Assembly: GCA_036267355.1 (NCBI GenBank)
Contig: DATAWG010000043.1
Span: 1 to 64,000 of the forward strand
Direction of reading: 5' to 3'
Source of the DNA: Pirellulales bacterium
Lineage (GTDB): Bacteria; Planctomycetota; Planctomycetia; Pirellulales; DATAWG01
Length of the DNA stretch: 64,000 nucleotides
Part shown: positions 8,001 to 17,281 of the stretch, piece by piece
Numbering within the stretch: the first letter of the stretch is position 1
Layout of the letters: each line of letters starts with the position of its first letter
Made by a program: the position numbers and the translations under genes
Notes under the pieces: model-generated
The model's database searches: none
Told to the model about the DNA's origin: nothing
The model's input: only the letters and a program-made list of their open reading frames with translations

Positions 8001-10078
8001 AACAGGAACATCCGCTTCGGTTCCAAGCGCTGCCCGCCGATCTGACGCCGACCGACTATGTGGGCCGCATCGCGTTCATGGAAAATCCCGAGCATCCCGC
8101 GTTCGCCGGTTTGGCGCCGGCCGACTTCATGACATGGTCTGGCGATCATGTGGTTTATCGGAATGTCTACAAGAAGGCCAGTCGCGGCGCCGTGTCACTG
8201 GCTCATTGCGATGAGCAGCTTGGTTTCTCGGCAATCGCCGAATGCCCGGTGAATGCGGGGCTGATGGTGCTGTGCCAAATGGTGGTGGGCGAGAAGCTGG
8301 CCACGGATCCGGTTGCTCAGCGCTTGTTCGACAACCTGTTGGCGTATTGCGACGGCTACCGGCTCGTGGAGAAAAGCACCGCCGTGGCGATGGAACCGAA
8401 AAGTCCGGCCGCGAAAATGTTGGCCGATTCGGGCCTGAAGTTCGATCTCGCCGACGATCCGCTTGCCGCGATGGCCGACGGCAAGCATCAAATCGTCGTC
8501 TTTGATGCCACGCCGAAGCATCTCGAGTCGCTGGCGGCGGCGGCCGACCGTGTGCGTGATTTCACGACTCGAGGCGGTTGGCTGATGGCCTGGGGCCTGA
8601 CGCCCGACGGGCTCGCGGGCTTCAACCGGCTTGTGGGCGTCAAGCATTTGATCCGACCCTTTGAATTGGAACGCGTCAATCTGCCGGCGGTCCGCGATTC
8701 GATTTTGTCGGGTGTTACGTCCCGCGATGTGACGATGGAATCGGGCGAACAGATGTTTCCTTGGGCCGGCGACAAATACCTGGTCGACGACGAATTCACG
8801 AACATCGTCGATTTGGACGACATCGCTCCCTTCTGCGAAATCCCCGGAGAGAAGGCCGGGGACTTGGCGGCCGCTCGCGCCGCCGGACCCGGCTGGGCTC
8901 GCAACGCCGTCAACGGCTTTACCAGTGCCGATAGTTGGAAATTGATCCACTACATGGACACGAAGAATCCATCGATCATGTTGAACCTCCCTCGCGAGGA
9001 AACGATCAAACAGTTGCGTATCGTGCTCAACATTCACTATGCGGTGGCCACCAAGCTGCACCTGTTGTTTGACGACGATCCACGGCCGGTCGTGCTGGCG
9101 ACAAAGCCGACCGCCGAACTGCAGGAGTTCTCGATCGAGCCGCGGAAGTGCCGCCGGCTTGTCGTGCGGTTGGCCGAATTCAACAAAGCGGAAAAGGTCA
9201 CCGGCATCGACAACCTATGGCTTCGCGTCGAGCGGCCATCGGATTGGCCGCGGCGCGTGCGGCCGCTGTTGAATATCGGCGGCTTGATCAAATATCCAAT
9301 GGGGCAAGGCGGGATCGTACTCAATCAACTGCGAATCAAGCCATCGGAGGCGGTGCCGGTCAATGCCGAGAAAAAGCAAGCCATCGTGGTCACGCTGCTG
9401 CGCAACCTGCACGCAAAATTCGCCGGCGGCCGCATCCTCACCACCGCCAATCTGAAGTTCAATCCGCTCCCGCTGGAAGAGCAATGCAATCAATATCTCA
9501 CCAAAGATCGCGGCTGGTTTGAGGGCGGGCGCGACATCGCGCATCTTGCCGTCGGAAAGCAGGAGTTTTGCGGAGTGTCGTACCTGATCCGCGACTTTCG
9601 CACCTCGCCCGCGCCGGCGTGCGTGATGTTGGCTGGCCCAGGCACCCGCGGACAGCTTCCGCAGCTCGTTCGCGGACTTAAGGCCGATTGCAAGGCCGAT
9701 GTGCTGTATTTCCTGCACACATTCAATCGCACGGCCGATTGGCATCGTGATCGCCCGGATCAGCCGGCGCCGATGCTTTTCAAATACGTCGTCCACTACA
9801 GCGACGGCACGACGGCCGACGTGCCGGTGAGATACGGCGAGGGGGCCGATCACTGGATTTCGCGCGAGCCGACGGGCCTCAGCGCCGCCGCAATCGCGTG
9901 GGCGGCGCCGTTTCCCGGCGACAAGTCGGGCGAGCAGGCCGTGGTGTATCAGTTCGCCTGGGCCAATCCCCATCCGCAATCGACAATTTCGAGCATCGAT
10001 CTTTCGTATGGCCCAGAGGGCAGCCGCTTCGGCGCGCCCGCCTTGCTCGCAATAACCGCCGCTACGGAAGTTAAGTGA
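5018..10078 (+). CDS. Secreted multidomain glycoside hydrolase family 2 protein
   Basis: The 1686-residue product starts with a signal peptide cut near AYA-AD (residue 20). A carbohydrate-binding-like beta-sandwich follows (about 20-185; WLEGENPTS, YEIWNRVG), then the GH2 sugar-binding jelly-roll (about 220-390), an Ig-like domain (about 410-510) and a TIM barrel (about 515-850). Catalytic residues are visible: WSIENE with acid/base Glu641 and FMGESYF with nucleophile Glu742. Beyond the barrel come two class-I-glutamine-amidotransferase-like segments and discoidin-like sandwiches, making it far longer than ordinary beta-galactosidases. It should hydrolyse a beta-glycosidic bond outside the cytoplasm; galactosidase, mannosidase and glucuronidase cannot be told apart here. 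ATG 5018 has AGGA nine bases upstream. The next gene follows after 66 bases, suggesting one transcript. Confidence 0.85.
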   Translation: MKCLLGVLLSFWFAGAAYAADYVWLEGENPTSKNFPCGPAGVERPQLLSGEKWLALSLDAARIEKEYPKEGILLGYNFQAPSAGNYEIWNRVGMESSRTTFDWRIDRGAWQTVGSQELSSDLTEVGFWNDVGWLEMGRDELSAGKHSLEIRLTPSFKEDGRKKVADKILYYSDAICISKGPFRPNGKFKPDDDWQTESDKEAARHVFKLASAASAAGERVDLPLDGLWQVCRFDEQQIVDRAGPTKNLPDMATARWMSIPVPGNKFEVRPELRFCHRFVYRTRVDVPADLKRRSFVLRFPSQSLISSVIVNGEFCGWTKAPFATWNCDITRAVRPGQINEIAVAVKDSYYAFSEKKAGKNPRLLFNEPVAWMGAQNWVNQYFDFPIGSADYGGKSGILATPRLIVAGEVYAADVFAKPSVRKKQLGLELTLVNNSSEDRTVDIANVARLLAGEHSTKSFPIHTVTIPAGREQVVEIDEPWADPRLWWPDDPAIYALTTRIEIRGRAIDVRRTNFGFREWQWSGQQFKLNGVPWQLWADCTLSDGGKNPEGAIAVWKSHGQNTWRFWGRQFGGLDEQQALDLMDQRGIIVRRSGIFDGEGANYLHQLANGTELFDNWIDQLKAMVKEERNHPSILIWSIENEITFINSRNLGLQQQVEPQIERGARAVMALDPTRPAMTDGGNCLVDESLPVNGVHYQESFWRDYPDEAYTLAKATIAHERPVIAWGKVLWRLVPDRPIFMGESYFVRGNTPGAFSQFGGEGCFAGWGPATQQGAGLLAKMLAEGYRWHGVAAQHFWFGADEASLHYNSWKPVCVLCREWNWTFGGGNTVSRTLKVFNDTHYSDPIEMDWELRLDGKRAAGETKIFKLEPGQHQEETIAVAIPKLAHRTAGEFVLTCRRKGEQVFREVKTVAVLVPDEGPKPAIAAQDLVVIDPSGTAKARLRNRGIAFTEAQGIADVPDHARVVLVGHDAISARDATDPRWLALAARGVRLLVLEQEHPLRFQALPADLTPTDYVGRIAFMENPEHPAFAGLAPADFMTWSGDHVVYRNVYKKASRGAVSLAHCDEQLGFSAIAECPVNAGLMVLCQMVVGEKLATDPVAQRLFDNLLAYCDGYRLVEKSTAVAMEPKSPAAKMLADSGLKFDLADDPLAAMADGKHQIVVFDATPKHLESLAAAADRVRDFTTRGGWLMAWGLTPDGLAGFNRLVGVKHLIRPFELERVNLPAVRDSILSGVTSRDVTMESGEQMFPWAGDKYLVDDEFTNIVDLDDIAPFCEIPGEKAGDLAAARAAGPGWARNAVNGFTSADSWKLIHYMDTKNPSIMLNLPREETIKQLRIVLNIHYAVATKLHLLFDDDPRPVVLATKPTAELQEFSIEPRKCRRLVVRLAEFNKAEKVTGIDNLWLRVERPSDWPRRVRPLLNIGGLIKYPMGQGGIVLNQLRIKPSEAVPVNAEKKQAIVVTLLRNLHAKFAGGRILTTANLKFNPLPLEEQCNQYLTKDRGWFEGGRDIAHLAVGKQEFCGVSYLIRDFRTSPAPACVMLAGPGTRGQLPQLVRGLKADCKADVLYFLHTFNRTADWHRDRPDQPAPMLFKYVVHYSDGTTADVPVRYGEGADHWISREPTGLSAAAIAWAAPFPGDKSGEQAVVYQFAWANPHPQSTISSIDLSYGPEGSRFGAPALLAITAATEVK

Positions 10079-10144
10079 CCGCTTGGAGCCGACGATCTTT
10101 GCGGCGCCCCCCTGTTTTGATCTCGACGATTGAGGAGAGGTTTC

Positions 10145-13100
10145 GTGAGCTTGCCTGCATCATCCCGTCGTCTCGCTTGGGCCGCTACTTTCTGCCTGAT
10201 CTTGCTGCTACCCGCCGTTGCGGCAGCCGAAGAGAAATTCGTGCAGTTGGAGCCGATGCAGGCGCGATTCGGCATTGCCGTGGATGCCGAGGGAAAACGC
10301 ATCACACTCATCGGCAACGACTACCTCGTCTTCGATGCGAACGGGCATCAGCAGAAAACGCTCGGCATTTTTCATTGGGGCACCGGCATCATCAGGTTGG
10401 TGCCGCTGGCAGATGGCAGAGCGATTAGCTGCACAAGAGGTCTAAGGCCGAGCGTCGACATGCTCCGCCCCGACGGTTCGACGCAATCGAATCTCGTTTC
10501 CGGTGGAGGGGATGATAAATCGCTGCATGGCGATATCAATTGGTCGAGCCCGCACGATATGGCTGTCGACGTAAAGGAGGGCCGCATTTTCGTCGTCGAG
10601 GAAACCCATCCCGACAATTCGGGCGGCGGCAAAACACCCGACCCTCAATGGGCGCGCGTGGGGATGTGGGATTTCGCTGGAAAATATCTCGGTGATATTT
10701 ATCGCTACGACGCCAAATCGCCCCGCGCCGCGCAGGAGGACGATAAGCGTGCGGATCTCGTCAATATGGCCGTCGATCCGCAGCGCCAGCGCGTGTTTCT
10801 GACATGCGCGGATAACGCTCACAAGAAGGGCGTGTCGCTACTGGCATTCGACTATTCGGGGCGTCTGTTGGGGCAGGCTCCGGTCCTCAATTTTGCGAAC
10901 GATAACGGCAGCATGGCCGTTTTGAACAACGGCAATGTGATTTATTCCTATGGCGGAGATAAGCAGATCCACGTTCTTTCACCGGACCTGAAGCCGCTGC
11001 CGCCAATCGCATTCCCCGCCAAAGCGATGCGGAAAGACGGCTACGGCCCGGGCGTTCGACAATTCGCCGTCGATGGCGCAGGCCGGCTCTACGCAAGCGT
11101 TGCCGCGCCGGAGATCGTCTTCATCCGCTGGTCGCCCGATTTCCAATCCGGCGACGTCTTCTCGATCAAACATCTCCAGATCGACGCATCCTTTCCTGAG
11201 ACGGCCGAGGCGGGCAAACCATTTTCGATCGCTGCCGACGCAAGCGGCGACCCAAAACCGAGCGGAAACGATTGGACCGTGCTGGCCCGGCCGTGCGATG
11301 GCCATGATCTCGACTGGCGGCATCTGGCCGCCCGATACAACGGCAAGGAATTGAGTGTCGAAGCGCCGGCCGCTTTTTCTGGCTTCTACGATGTGGTCGT
11401 CCGCTACGGCAAAGGCGAAATCGCTCGCACCAATCGCGAGAACGATCCATTCGTGCAACGGCGCCTCTTGTTCGTCCCGCAGCATGCCGCAGGCTCGGTC
11501 GCGGCATTCACTCCCAACGGACGCCGCGCTTTTCGCCAAGGAGAAACCATTCCTTTGCAAATCGTCTGCCGCGGCGCAAAGAATGGCGATCGGAGGGTCG
11601 CACTGCGCCTGATCGACGGCAAGGGCGCGGAAATCAAAATTGCCCAGGTCAAAGTCGCGCAATCGGACACCGAGGCGAAACCGGCAAACGCGCATGCCGA
11701 TCGCCTGAGGGCCGTGGAAATGCCCGCGCCGTTCACGCGGCGATTGCTTCCAGGCACCTACACTCTCGCGCCGCAGTCCGACGGCCTGGCAAGCTATCCT
11801 TTGCAACTCGATATTGCCGCCGGCTATGCCGATTCTCCGATGCAGCGCATCCTCTACCACGAATACGGCTTTTCCGCCGTGGCCGGCGCAAGGAGTTATC
11901 AGGATACGCCGGAGCGGATGAACTATCTGCGCGACTACGTCAAGGCAGTTCACGATTGGGGCTTCACGCGCGAGACCGATCGCATGGCGGAATCGAAGAA
12001 AGGGCAACTCGACGCCTGGCGACGCGACGCACACGGAAACATGAACGATCCATCGCTCGCGCCGCCGGAATACTACGACGTTCTGCCGCAAGGCGGCACG
12101 CCCGAAAACGATTACTATCTCGACCGGGCCGTCGCCGCCGGAATCGTTCACGACAGCCATCTTTCCCACCATTGCGAAGCGCTTCGCTTCCGCGACTTCT
12201 GGCTGAACCGCTACGACACCGATCTGCAGCGCTTCGTGCAATGGGCTGGGCGGTATCCATCTCATCTCGGCCTGAACTATCACGACGAAGACTTTTGGGG
12301 CGATTGGGACAGCTCTTGGACGAGCGATGACAAAGCGTGGCTGGACAATGCCGCGCAAAGGCTTGGTTCGAAAAATGCCGCTTGGGTCGCCGCCTTGCGA
12401 ACGATGTACGACAGCTACAACGCCGCGGTCCATGCCGCCAATCCAAATTCGCACGTGACCTGCACTCCCATGTGGCAAGGCGGACTCGACGACGGAACCT
12501 ATCCGCCGCAGAATTTCAAGAACATGTCGGAATCGTTCACGCACTATCTCACCGAGGGCGTGCAGCAGCCGTGGTATGTGCTCCATTCGCTGGAATCGTT
12601 CCGCCGGCCAAACCTGCCGCTGATGGGCGTGGTCGACGATGCCCATAACGGCGCGGGCGGCGAAATCGTCATGAAAAACGAAATGCTTTCGCTTTGCCGC
12701 GGGGTGCAAGGCGTGGGCATCTCCTTCACCGCGCCGCTGGACGCCCCGGGCTCGAATAACGATGCCCGAGGGGCCGATGTCTACCGCACGATCAATCGGC
12801 TGGCAAAGTGGTATGGCCCGATCTTCGCCGAAACCACGCCCGTGAATGAAGCGGCGGTGCTCTATTCCACTACGCAAGCCGGCACCGAGAGGAATCAAAG
12901 TTGGGATGGCCACCACTGGGGATCCGTCTATGGCACGCTCGGTGCTCTGATGATGGCCGGCGTTCAGGCGAATATCGTCTACGAAGAAGATGCGATGGCG
13001 GGCTGGCTGCTTGCCGACGGGCGGCCGCGTTATCCAATGCTCTTTCTCGTGGACCAAAAAGCCGAGTTGCCCCCAGCGGTCCGGCATGCGATCGATGCTT

Positions 13101-16100
13101 TCGTGAGCGCCGGCGGCCGGGTGTTCGTCGATTCGGACAGCTCCGATTTTCCGCATGCGACTCGGCTCTCTTTTCCGTGCTTTATTCCGGCGGGTGCAGG
13201 ATTCGCAAACGATTCGTGCTACGTCACCATGTCGCCGAAGTTCGAGTCGCTGGCGGCCAAGCTGAAACAGGCCGTCGCGCGGTTCCGGAAATTTCCCCTC
13301 GACACCGACGATCCGTGGATCGAACGCGGCTTGTTCGATGGAGCAGGGATCCGCTATATCGCCCTGGCAGCCGAAACCCGCCCGTTCCCCTGGTACGGCG
13401 GAATGACCTACGATTTCTCCGCGAATTACACGCGCATCGTGCAGCCGCGCACGGTTGATCTCGCATTTCCTGCCCAAGCGGCGAGCGACGCCGGCGGAGG
13501 CAAGCCCACGCTCTATGACGTGTTCGATCACGAAATCGTGCAACCGGAAACAGAAGGCGACAAACTTCACCTGAACGTAAACCTGCGGCAGTTTTCCGGC
13601 CGATTGTATGCAATCGCGCCGCGGCCGCTTGCGGCGCCCCTGGTGCAGCCGATTCTGCATGGCGACCGGCTGAATCTAAACGTGCGGCTGATGGACCAAT
13701 CGGGCCCATTGGCAGCGCAAGCGCCGCTACGAATTCGGATTTATAACGAGCGTTCGCGAGCGGTCGACGAATATCGCGGCACGTCGCGCGACGGCACGTT
13801 CCACGAGGCCATCTATGTTCCTGCCGGAAATTGGACGCTGACGGTAACCGAGTTGCTTGGCGGCCGAGCCGCCAGCGGCGCATTCACGGTCCGCGAGCCG
13901 CTAGCGGAGATGATCGTCGCTCGGCCGGATGTCGAAACATTCCGGGCAAGCCAATTGACAAGCCTGCTCGCTGGCGCGAAATCGGACCGCATCACGCTTT
14001 TGCTTCCGTCGAAAGAGCTGCTAAGCGAAAAGCAAGTGGCCGCGCTCTCGGCCGCGCTCGAATCCCGCGGCATTGCGTTGGCTGTCAATTCCCCGCTCGA
14101 TAAACCGCTGCCGAGTGAACCCCAACGAGGCCTGTTTCTCACGGCTGGAATTGCCGGGAGCAACATGGGGCCATTGTTGAACAATGCGCGTGACGGTGGC
14201 TTGGCGCCGCTCTTGATTTCGCGAAACGTTCCCGGCGCCGGCCGAGGGTTCATCACCCCGCTCTATGCCCCGCGTGGGTACGGCGAAAATGCCATCGCCC
14301 TTGTCGGAGGCGACGCTGCGGGACTGGGTAAGACAGTCGATGCGTTTTGCGAACAACTCGCGAAAGAAGATTTTGCAGCGCCGGAAGCCATACGGGATTC
14401 TGATAAAATTCCCGAGCCCGGGGTTGTGATCAACTGCGAGCCGGATGCCAAGGCGGCGTCGTTGCCCCGGCTCGCCGATATGGTCGGTCCGCGTTTGAGC
14501 CGCATCGCGACTTCGAACAACAGTCCGAATATCGCCGTGGCGGCGACGGGTTTCGGCAAGAACCTGGCGGTCGTCAAGGATCTGGGCACAAGCGGGCAGC
14601 TCGTTTTCGCGAAGCGAATCGGAGCAAGTGAGACAAACGACAGCCTGTTCGTCAGTCCCGACGGCCGTTACGCGGGCCTTTCGGCACGCGAATTGACGCG
14701 CTGCGGAGAGGCGTTTCACCTGGTTGACGCGAATGATCAATCCGAACAGATCTTCGCGGCATTTGGCGATATGGCCTCACGGCACCATCACTTCGCTGCG
14801 TCGAGCGATGGCAAGTTCGTCCTCGCGGTCGGCACCTACGGCGTCGTCTGTTGGAAGCGCGGCGCGGGCGAGTGGAAAGAAGCCTGGGCCGACGACTACT
14901 GGAAATCGTTCAACAAGCTCTCCTGGCCGATCTCCGACACGGACGAACGAATTCCGACATTTCATGCTTACATTCCCGAAGGGGCAAACTACGCGCTGGT
15001 GGTGTTCAGCGAGACCGGCGACAACGGCTGGGTGACTCCCGACCATCACTACAAGGCCTCGCTCGCGGCCTACAACTTGGCCGACGGCCGCAAGCGATGG
15101 CAATTCGACATTCCGATTCCCGATGCACAACTCTTCCCGACGCTCTACGCGAGCCCCGACGGCCGGCATCTGCTGGTCAAGATTCAAAACGGAAGTTGGA
15201 ATGCCGTGTCGTACGCGTTTTACCTCCTGAATCCGGACAGCGGCGCGCAAGGCGCGTCGTGGACCAAGCAAGCCAGCCCGCAGGTGATCGCCGTGGGCAA
15301 CGACGCCGGAATGATTGCCCAGCTCTTTTCCGGGCGGCAACTGGAATTGCGTGCAAACGACGGAAGCGTGAAATTCGATCAGCTTTGGAGCGGCGCGGAT
15401 CCGGTAAGCCTGGTGTTTTCGAGCGACGGCAGAGAACTCTACGTCGCCGACGATGCGGACCGCCTGTCGTGCATCTCGCTCGACGGTGAATTGAAGTGGC
15501 AGGTCGCCGTGGGTGCGGTGTCGCAGCTTGCCGTCAGCGGCTCGCGGATCTATGCCGCGGGGTGGGATGGGCGGGTACGCGCGGTTTCCGCGGAAGGCAA
15601 GCTTTTGTGGACTCTCGACTGCACCCCCGGAATGGATTCGGTCGATCCACTCGGCGAGATTGTTCGAGCCGGCGAAAATAGCCGGGCCGCCGTCTGCGCA
15701 GCCGAGCGGCCCTCCACCAGCACCGCCGAAACTCCGCCGGGACAAGATCTCGTCGCCGCGGGATTGGTGAATTTCAGCGGCGAAAAGGTCGAAGGGGATG
15801 CGATCGAGGCGCTCCGGAATCGCAAGGCAACGAAGTCCGAAAAGCCGTTGGTTTCCATTAACCAACTCCGGCAAGACATGCTCACCGGTCAACAAGCCCA
15901 AATCATTCTCGAATTTGCCAAACCCACCGACGTCGGCACGCTCACGGTGCGCGAAAATCGGCATCATCCCGAGGCGTATCCGACCGATTCGTTCATCGGT
16001 GTCTGGAATGAATCGAACAAACGGTGGGAAACGGCAAAACGCGGCGTGTTTCTTCGCGGGCCGGTGAATACCTACGCATTGAACTTAAAGGGCGTAACCA

Positions 16101-16822
16101 AGCTGCTCTATTGTCCCTGGAACAGCTACGGACACAACTTCTACACCACACACATCGAAGTTCGTCTACCCGACGCTAAAGATGGCTACCAACAAAATTT
16201 CGATCGGCTTGCCGCCGGGCCAATTTCGGGGCAAGATTTTTGGAAAGCCGACCCGCGCGATCGCGTGGTCGCCAACCCATCCGGCGGCCAGATGTTGAAA
16301 GTGCTCAAAGGCGCCGAACGGCCGATGGCCTTCAACACCGATCCGGCATTCACCAAACAGTCGGTGTCGTTCGATTTCATGTTCAATCGCACGATCAATG
16401 ATCCCACGTTTGCAGTGAGCAGCGGGGTGCGGCAACTCTTCCACGGGTTCACTCTTTGCGGGCCCGATCCCGAGCAAACGTTCCGCTTCGGCTACGAAGG
16501 GGCCAGAAATCCAAAAGAAGCGTGGATCAACAGCCTCCGCCTGGGCAATACCTCCAGCCCGAACACGATCCTTCCGCACGTCTGGTATCGGGCCGAGATC
16601 ACTCTGGACCGCCAGGCGGGCTCATTCGATTTCAAGGTCACCGAGAAGGACACCGGCAAACTCTACTGGCACCCAAACCCGACGCCGTGCGGTAAATGGC
16701 GGCCCGACGGTCGCGGGATGAACGTCATCCAATTCAACGCGCAAGACCATGAGTCGGACGAGGGCGGTTTTTTTATCGACAACATCGAGCTGCGGCCGGT
16801 TAAAACGACATCCGCCAAATAA
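10145..16822 (+). CDS. Giant secreted multidomain protein (propellers, TIM-barrel-like, lectin-like)
   Basis: GTG 10145 is preferred because GAGGAGAGG sits just before it; a TTG at 10130 overlaps that site. The 2225-residue product has a signal peptide (ending LLPAVAAAEE) and an NHL/SMP-30-like propeller (about 30-330). Ig-like regions follow, then a TIM-barrel-like domain beginning near 564 (LYHEYGFSA; NYHDEDFWGDW near 711). Next are a glutamine-amidotransferase-like Rossmann region (SAGGRVFVDSD, about 965-1000), a beta-sandwich near 1180-1230, a PQQ/WD-type propeller (about 1445-1850; ASPDGRHLLV, FSSDGRELYVAD) and a concanavalin/LamG-like C-terminus (about 2015-2225). The barrel plus amidotransferase-like order recalls GH42-type beta-galactosidases, but I cannot name catalytic residues. 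A polysaccharide-binding or -degrading role is inferred from the domains and from the GH2 neighbour. Confidence 0.7.
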   Translation: MSLPASSRRLAWAATFCLILLLPAVAAAEEKFVQLEPMQARFGIAVDAEGKRITLIGNDYLVFDANGHQQKTLGIFHWGTGIIRLVPLADGRAISCTRGLRPSVDMLRPDGSTQSNLVSGGGDDKSLHGDINWSSPHDMAVDVKEGRIFVVEETHPDNSGGGKTPDPQWARVGMWDFAGKYLGDIYRYDAKSPRAAQEDDKRADLVNMAVDPQRQRVFLTCADNAHKKGVSLLAFDYSGRLLGQAPVLNFANDNGSMAVLNNGNVIYSYGGDKQIHVLSPDLKPLPPIAFPAKAMRKDGYGPGVRQFAVDGAGRLYASVAAPEIVFIRWSPDFQSGDVFSIKHLQIDASFPETAEAGKPFSIAADASGDPKPSGNDWTVLARPCDGHDLDWRHLAARYNGKELSVEAPAAFSGFYDVVVRYGKGEIARTNRENDPFVQRRLLFVPQHAAGSVAAFTPNGRRAFRQGETIPLQIVCRGAKNGDRRVALRLIDGKGAEIKIAQVKVAQSDTEAKPANAHADRLRAVEMPAPFTRRLLPGTYTLAPQSDGLASYPLQLDIAAGYADSPMQRILYHEYGFSAVAGARSYQDTPERMNYLRDYVKAVHDWGFTRETDRMAESKKGQLDAWRRDAHGNMNDPSLAPPEYYDVLPQGGTPENDYYLDRAVAAGIVHDSHLSHHCEALRFRDFWLNRYDTDLQRFVQWAGRYPSHLGLNYHDEDFWGDWDSSWTSDDKAWLDNAAQRLGSKNAAWVAALRTMYDSYNAAVHAANPNSHVTCTPMWQGGLDDGTYPPQNFKNMSESFTHYLTEGVQQPWYVLHSLESFRRPNLPLMGVVDDAHNGAGGEIVMKNEMLSLCRGVQGVGISFTAPLDAPGSNNDARGADVYRTINRLAKWYGPIFAETTPVNEAAVLYSTTQAGTERNQSWDGHHWGSVYGTLGALMMAGVQANIVYEEDAMAGWLLADGRPRYPMLFLVDQKAELPPAVRHAIDAFVSAGGRVFVDSDSSDFPHATRLSFPCFIPAGAGFANDSCYVTMSPKFESLAAKLKQAVARFRKFPLDTDDPWIERGLFDGAGIRYIALAAETRPFPWYGGMTYDFSANYTRIVQPRTVDLAFPAQAASDAGGGKPTLYDVFDHEIVQPETEGDKLHLNVNLRQFSGRLYAIAPRPLAAPLVQPILHGDRLNLNVRLMDQSGPLAAQAPLRIRIYNERSRAVDEYRGTSRDGTFHEAIYVPAGNWTLTVTELLGGRAASGAFTVREPLAEMIVARPDVETFRASQLTSLLAGAKSDRITLLLPSKELLSEKQVAALSAALESRGIALAVNSPLDKPLPSEPQRGLFLTAGIAGSNMGPLLNNARDGGLAPLLISRNVPGAGRGFITPLYAPRGYGENAIALVGGDAAGLGKTVDAFCEQLAKEDFAAPEAIRDSDKIPEPGVVINCEPDAKAASLPRLADMVGPRLSRIATSNNSPNIAVAATGFGKNLAVVKDLGTSGQLVFAKRIGASETNDSLFVSPDGRYAGLSARELTRCGEAFHLVDANDQSEQIFAAFGDMASRHHHFAASSDGKFVLAVGTYGVVCWKRGAGEWKEAWADDYWKSFNKLSWPISDTDERIPTFHAYIPEGANYALVVFSETGDNGWVTPDHHYKASLAAYNLADGRKRWQFDIPIPDAQLFPTLYASPDGRHLLVKIQNGSWNAVSYAFYLLNPDSGAQGASWTKQASPQVIAVGNDAGMIAQLFSGRQLELRANDGSVKFDQLWSGADPVSLVFSSDGRELYVADDADRLSCISLDGELKWQVAVGAVSQLAVSGSRIYAAGWDGRVRAVSAEGKLLWTLDCTPGMDSVDPLGEIVRAGENSRAAVCAAERPSTSTAETPPGQDLVAAGLVNFSGEKVEGDAIEALRNRKATKSEKPLVSINQLRQDMLTGQQAQIILEFAKPTDVGTLTVRENRHHPEAYPTDSFIGVWNESNKRWETAKRGVFLRGPVNTYALNLKGVTKLLYCPWNSYGHNFYTTHIEVRLPDAKDGYQQNFDRLAAGPISGQDFWKADPRDRVVANPSGGQMLKVLKGAERPMAFNTDPAFTKQSVSFDFMFNRTINDPTFAVSSGVRQLFHGFTLCGPDPEQTFRFGYEGARNPKEAWINSLRLGNTSSPNTILPHVWYRAEITLDRQAGSFDFKVTEKDTGKLYWHPNPTPCGKWRPDGRGMNVIQFNAQDHESDEGGFFIDNIELRPVKTTSAK

Positions 16823-16940
16823 TCCCGGGCAGCTTTGCTCCGGTTGCGGTAACGTCTGTCGCTCGGTACTCCGCAGCAGATGAAGATTCCATTCTTGCGA
16901 GGATCATCGAATATCACCTCGCGGCCTTGCCGCGACCAAA

Positions 16941-17028
16941 GTAGCAGGCACACTCCGTGTGCCGTCTGCCCCGCACTTGTGCGTGGCGCACCGCGGAGCG
17001 CCGACGGCACACGGAGTGTGCCTGCTAC
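16941..17028. repeat. Palindromic element, copy 1 (26-bp perfect inverted repeats)
   Basis: Arms 16941-16966 and 17003-17028 are perfect reverse complements. The left arm begins GTAGCAGGCACACTCC and the right arm ends GGAGTGTGCCTGCTAC; 36 bases separate them and include GTGCG-TGG-CGCAC. There is no open reading frame inside. It is MITE- or REP-like in form; a transcript would form a very stable hairpin. Confidence 0.9.
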
Positions 17029-17126
17029 GATGGAGCGGTCTCGGCGCGCATTGCAAAGAATTTGAACCTTAGCAGTATGGGGAGCACGCAAACGAATAAG
17101 CAACGCGGCCTTTGGCCGCGACCAAA

Positions 17127-17214
17127 GTAGCAGGCACACTCCGTGTGCCGTCTGCCCCGCACTTGTGCATGGCGCACCGCGGAGCGCCGACGGCACACGG
17201 AGTGTGCCTGCTAC
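17127..17214. repeat. Palindromic element, copy 2
   Basis: Arms 17127-17152 and 17189-17214 repeat the same 26-bp perfect inverted repeat as the element at 16941-17028. The spacer differs by one base (GTGCATGG instead of GTGCGTGG). It sits in the leader of the CBM9-like gene, about 70 bases before its ATG, where the hairpin could affect transcription or mRNA stability. Confidence 0.9.
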
Positions 17215-17281
17215 GATGGAACAGTCTCGGCGCGCATTGCAAAGAATTTGAACCTTATCAATATAGGGAGCACGCAAACGA

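Noticed and set aside
10979-13660. Open frame of 893 codons opposite the giant secreted protein
   Set aside because: Antisense to a gene with signal peptide, ribosome site and recognisable domains; composition (His/Arg/Ala-rich) is typical of shadow frames.
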